Below are positions 60,888-64,000 of a stretch of DNA of 64,000 bases, in pieces. The notes beneath the pieces were generated by a model. The model was not told the origin of the DNA and did no database searches. It saw nothing but the letters and a program-made list of their open reading frames with translations. The position numbers and the translations under genes were made by a program. Each line of letters opens with the position of its first letter. Positions within the stretch are counted from its first letter, which is position 1. Origin of the DNA: Leptospira_A sp046736045 (lineage in GTDB: Bacteria; Spirochaetota; Leptospiria; Leptospirales; Leptospiraceae); assembly GCF_046736045.1 (NCBI RefSeq), contig NZ_CP177134.1, forward strand, positions 806,001 to 870,000, read 5' to 3'.

Positions 60888-62045
60888 TTACACACCGCCC
60901 ATCTCGTACAATCTACGGTAATCGAGCATGCGGCGGGACATTTCATTGAATCTTTGCCCCAAAATCACAAACAAATTCGTTAACAACTTCATTGCAAGGC
61001 TCGGGCTCTGCAATTCCAGTTTCTGAAACTCGTTCGGAGTCAGGATCAATAGTTTCGCTTTGTCTCGAATAACAATGGTTGCATTTCGCTGCGTTTTAGT
61101 AACAAATCCCAATTCTCCGAAAATTTCCCCTTGGTTTAAGACGGCAATGGTAGAATAAGAACCATCATCTTTTTCAACTACAACCGCGGCAGCACCTTCC
61201 AGAACACAAAACAAACCTTGGCTTTCCTGATTTTGTTTGAATACGACTGCTCCCGGCTCATAAACGATCAGATCCAACATGGACAAAAGCTTGGATGCTT
61301 CCGCTTCCGTAAAATTGCGAAGAAAGGAAAGGGCTTGGTTGGGAGGAAGAGCCATATCCGTAACAATATTGTTCCAAACTTCCTCTCCTTCCATAGAGAA
61401 TAAAGGACGAATGTCACTGTAATCGGGGAACTGCTCTTTAAACAACTGAGCAAGTTCGGTTCCGGCAGGGTATCTTTTGGCAAGTCTCAGAAAAGGAGAA
61501 TGGATTTGTTTTAAATATTCATGATCATCTAATAAAAAAACCATCGGGATTACATTCCCATAATCAGGATGGTCAATATTTTTCTTGTACAATCTGTATC
61601 CTACTTGGCTGTAGAGGCGTACTAAGTGCGGATTTGTATCAATAAAATCGATTAAGATTCCATTTTCCCTGGCATGCTCGTAAATCTTCATACAGAGCAT
61701 ACTTGCTGCTGCAGAAGAACGGTATTCTCTGCGTACCATCAGCTTGGTTGACATAGATACCTGATCTGGGTAGAAAGGACGAAAATGATCCATATCGTAG
61801 AGTTCTTCGCATTCCAACTCTCCATCCTTGCGGAAGTTGATTCTAACAGTCCCTATGACCTGATCTTCGTCTTCGGCAAGAAATAAATGACCGGTATCAT
61901 CATATGGTTCATGGATTCTGGTCTTCTTATGGTCCGCAAAGGATTGCTTCCTGTTCATTTCCTGAACATAGATATCGTAACGTAATTGGAAAATTTTTTC
62001 CCGATCTTCTGAATTTTGCGCCAATCGAACCCGGATTTGACCCAT
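60888..62045 (-). CDS. GNAT acyltransferase fused to cyclic-nucleotide-binding domain
   Basis: 385 residues. The first 175 resemble the GNAT/FeeM-like N-acyl amino acid synthase fold, with LRYDIYVQEMNRKQ, GHLFLAEDEDQVIGTVRINF and STKLMVRREYRSSAAASMLC. After a linker of about 75 residues, the C-terminal half (about 255-375) is a cyclic-nucleotide-binding domain: GAVVFKQNQESQGLFCVLEGAAAVVV and NQGEIFGELGFVTKTQRNATIVI, with the phosphate-binding glycine-glutamate and arginine. cAMP control of an acyl- or acetyltransferase is known from mycobacterial PatA, where the order is cNMP domain first. The organism has class III cyclases nearby. Confidence 0.85.
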   Translation of the reverse strand: MGQIRVRLAQNSEDREKIFQLRYDIYVQEMNRKQSFADHKKTRIHEPYDDTGHLFLAEDEDQVIGTVRINFRKDGELECEELYDMDHFRPFYPDQVSMSTKLMVRREYRSSAAASMLCMKIYEHARENGILIDFIDTNPHLVRLYSQVGYRLYKKNIDHPDYGNVIPMVFLLDDHEYLKQIHSPFLRLAKRYPAGTELAQLFKEQFPDYSDIRPLFSMEGEEVWNNIVTDMALPPNQALSFLRNFTEAEASKLLSMLDLIVYEPGAVVFKQNQESQGLFCVLEGAAAVVVEKDDGSYSTIAVLNQGEIFGELGFVTKTQRNATIVIRDKAKLLILTPNEFQKLELQSPSLAMKLLTNLFVILGQRFNEMSRRMLDYRRLYEMGGV

Positions 62046-62162
62046 TTGCGGTTCCTCCTAAAAAAATGAAAAATCATTTGCAATTTATGCAAAATGTATG
62101 ACGTTATTAGCTAATTTTCCTCATTCTCAATATCGAAATATAAAGAAAGAAACCTGTAACCT

Positions 62163-63674
62163 ATGTCGCAAGCCCCCGCTACCGAAAACCGATTCGTCCT
62201 CTCCGATTACTACAAAACACAACTCAAAGAGATTGCCTACCAAGGTGAATTTCGTGCTGAAACGTTCGCTACGAAATTCCGTTTCTTCTTTCTTGGCTTT
62301 TTAGTCATCTTCGCCACTCTCGGACTCGTTTCGGGCAGACCCGTTATCGAGTTCTATTTTCAATTGGCCGCTATTTTAGTTTTACTTGCTTATAATTTTA
62401 TCGTCTTCTACTCCCTAAAAAAATCAGGCAATTACTTAAATATTTTTAAATTTCTTTCTTCTTTTTTGGAAATATCACTTCTAACATTCGTTACAGGTTA
62501 TAGCGCTTACACGCAAAAGAACCCAAGCTTGGTTTATGCCGCTCCGATGGTCTATGTTTATTTTATTCTCATCGCATTGGCATCGATACGTAATAATACA
62601 AAAACAATCATATTCGCATTGATCGTTCTGTTTATCGAATATGCAGCATTAACGATTGTATTCTTTCCGCAGATGTCCCAGTTCAATGAAAAGTTAAAAG
62701 GGATGTCAGATGTTTTTAAACCGCAATTTTTAGAAGCAGATGGAAAGTTTAATCTCGTCAATGCTGATCCGATGGGTATCTTTCTTATCCTGCTCTATAT
62801 GATTGTAACGGGCGGCTTGATTTTATATGCAATCGTCAACACATCGCGCACAACACAAGAACAAGCTGACTTGATTTCCAATACGGAAAAGCAAGCGATC
62901 TTGGAAGAGAACATGCGTTTGGGAATGGAATTGGATGTGGCAAGACAGATCCAGGCAATGGTTCTCCCTCGTACGGAAGAATTAGTCCAAGTCAAAGAAT
63001 TGGAAATCTCGGCAAGAATGGATTCTGCGAACGAAGTGGGCGGAGATTATTATGATGTGATCCCTCATGAAGACGGGACTATCTATATAGGTATCGGAGA
63101 TGTTACGGATCACGGTTTGGCATCAGGCGTTGTTATGCTTATGACCCAGTCCGCTTTCATCACCACCTTACAAGCAAAGACCAAATCGTTACGTGAATCT
63201 CTAAAGTCCATTAACTCTATCTTATTTTCTAATATTCACATACGAATGAAAGATATTAGAAACCTGACACTTTCCTTATTTGCCTACAAAGACGGCGTTT
63301 TCACAACAGCAGGTCAACACGAGACCATTTTGATTTACCGACATGCGCTGAAAAAAACGGAAATCGTCGACACCACCGACCATGGTATGTTAGTCGGTCT
63401 GACCGAATCCATTGACGAGTTCATTCACGAACACAAAATCGAATTAGGTCTGAAAGACATCATCCTTCTTTATACGGATGGTGCCACCGAAGCGGAAAAT
63501 ACAAACAGAGAACAGTTCGGCTCCAAACGTCTGGTTGAATCATTGGAAAAACATTCCAATCTTCCTACTACCGATGCCATCATCGAAGCGATTTACAAAG
63601 ACATTTACGGATTTATCGACGGTATGCAATTGTACGATGATATTACCGTGATGGTAATGAAAAGAAAGGTATAG
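62163..63674 (+). CDS. Membrane SpoIIE-type serine phosphatase
   Basis: 503 residues. About six membrane helices (about 40-235) are followed by a coiled coil and a SpoIIE phosphatase domain (about 265-500): ANEVGGDYYDVIPHEDG, GIGDVTDHGLASGVVMLM, LYTDGATEAENTN and YDDITVMVMKR, all metal-binding blocks intact. It ends four bases before the cyclase start codon at 63679, so they are probably one operon. It could reactivate the STAS protein encoded at 60521. Confidence 0.9.
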   Translation: MSQAPATENRFVLSDYYKTQLKEIAYQGEFRAETFATKFRFFFLGFLVIFATLGLVSGRPVIEFYFQLAAILVLLAYNFIVFYSLKKSGNYLNIFKFLSSFLEISLLTFVTGYSAYTQKNPSLVYAAPMVYVYFILIALASIRNNTKTIIFALIVLFIEYAALTIVFFPQMSQFNEKLKGMSDVFKPQFLEADGKFNLVNADPMGIFLILLYMIVTGGLILYAIVNTSRTTQEQADLISNTEKQAILEENMRLGMELDVARQIQAMVLPRTEELVQVKELEISARMDSANEVGGDYYDVIPHEDGTIYIGIGDVTDHGLASGVVMLMTQSAFITTLQAKTKSLRESLKSINSILFSNIHIRMKDIRNLTLSLFAYKDGVFTTAGQHETILIYRHALKKTEIVDTTDHGMLVGLTESIDEFIHEHKIELGLKDIILLYTDGATEAENTNREQFGSKRLVESLEKHSNLPTTDAIIEAIYKDIYGFIDGMQLYDDITVMVMKRKV

Positions 63675-63678
63675 TGAC

Positions 63679-64000
63679 GTGAGTACCGAAGAGTTACAAG
63701 CGCTTCTGGATGAAGAACAGGCAAAGTACGCCGAATTGGAAGTGCTTTACCAAAACATTATCGACCACTCCACAGAAGTCGAAAATGAACTCCTGGAAAA
63801 CAATAAAAAGATCCAAATGTTTATGGATCGGATGAGACGTTATCTTTCCCCACAGCTTCATGAGATGATAACAGGTTCCAAAGAAGATGAAACCTCTATC
63901 TCTTACCAAAGACGCAAGCTCACAATCTTCTTTTCCGACATCGTTGGGTTTACAACCATCACCGATTCCATCGAACCGGAAATTCTTTCCGATTGCCTGA
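63679..64000 (+). CDS. Class III adenylate/guanylate cyclase, 3'-truncated by window edge
   Basis: 107 complete codons from a GTG at 63679 to the window end. The N-terminal 60 residues are a charged coiled coil (EELQALLDEEQAKYAELEVLYQN). The cyclase domain begins around residue 78 with RRKLTIFFSDIVGFTTITD, whose first aspartate is a metal ligand. Substrate-determining residues lie beyond the window. It follows the SpoIIE gene after four bases. The rest of the gene continues to the right. Confidence 0.85.
   Translation, partial: MSTEELQALLDEEQAKYAELEVLYQNIIDHSTEVENELLENNKKIQMFMDRMRRYLSPQLHEMITGSKEDETSISYQRRKLTIFFSDIVGFTTITDSIEPEILSDCL

Noticed and set aside
1..64000. CRISPR arrays, tRNAs, rRNAs, complete insertion sequences
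   Set aside because: None were found on reading both strands: no regularly spaced repeats, no cloverleaf with CCA-like end, and no transposase-like frame.

Overview
The window looks like chromosomal DNA of a Leptospira-type spirochaete, probably a free-living (saprophytic) one. This is inference from gene content: many lipoproteins with short, permissive spirochaetal lipoboxes (e.g. FALIHC, LSFTHC, LFSAC); several 7TMR-DISM membrane receptors with different output domains; SpoIIE phosphatases and class III cyclases; an LpxR-like lipid A deacylase; moderately AT-rich DNA; and TTG/GTG starts. No rRNA, tRNA, CRISPR array or intact transposase was seen.

Layout. 1-9.9 kb: 3' part of a glycogen synthase, an SBBP-like lipoprotein, an LpxR-like protein, an AraC regulator divergent from an NmrA oxidoreductase, a DUF1304/ECF sigma operon with an ECF-type promoter, a DUF5329 protein, and a TfoX-N protein with a histone-H1-like tail. 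9.9-10.5 kb: a 611-base gap with a broken higA antitoxin and strongly structured, possibly repeated DNA. 10.5-16.3 kb: a large unknown protein, an alcohol dehydrogenase/TetR pair sharing two operators, a RBBP9-like hydrolase, and an ECF sigma/NrsF pair. 16.4-24.7 kb: two SpoIIE phosphatases and a cyclase flanking eutBC (adenosylcobalamin-dependent ethanolamine ammonia-lyase). 24.7-33.4 kb: a LytTR response regulator, then a tight nine-gene operon of lipoproteins, TonB-dependent receptor, ExbB, ExbD, TonB and a LytS-type kinase, so transport and its signalling pair sit together. 33.3-37.3 kb: a four-gene copper module (cupredoxin-NosD fusion, small membrane protein, two-domain multicopper oxidase, SCO1). 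37.4-42.3 kb: a TolC/MacA/MacB efflux operon with its TetR gene. 42.4-48.7 kb: a TPM-domain protein, a SulP transporter in operon with a membrane-bound AraC regulator, and a divergent alginate-export-like porin. 48.8-53.3 kb: two TetR regulators, an alpha/beta hydrolase, a PlsC-like acyltransferase and a MauG/cytochrome c peroxidase lipoprotein. 53.3-58.9 kb: a cobalamin riboswitch upstream of two lipoproteins, then a 1,222-residue lipoprotein. 59.1-64 kb: a signalling block with a methyltransferase, a HATPase/STAS pair, a GNAT-cNMP-binding protein, a SpoIIE phosphatase and a truncated cyclase.

The best candidates for something undescribed are: the cobalamin riboswitch with a ribosome-site-sequestering hairpin in front of lipoproteins that are not classical B12 transporters; the self-contained TonB/LytS/LytTR locus; the copper module with a type-C two-domain oxidase and a cupredoxin-NosD fusion; the membrane-anchored AraC lipoprotein; and the partner-switching/cyclic-nucleotide block at the right end. 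Many start codons were moved from the longest reading frame to an internal ATG because of a Shine-Dalgarno site or signal peptide; each case is stated in its entry.
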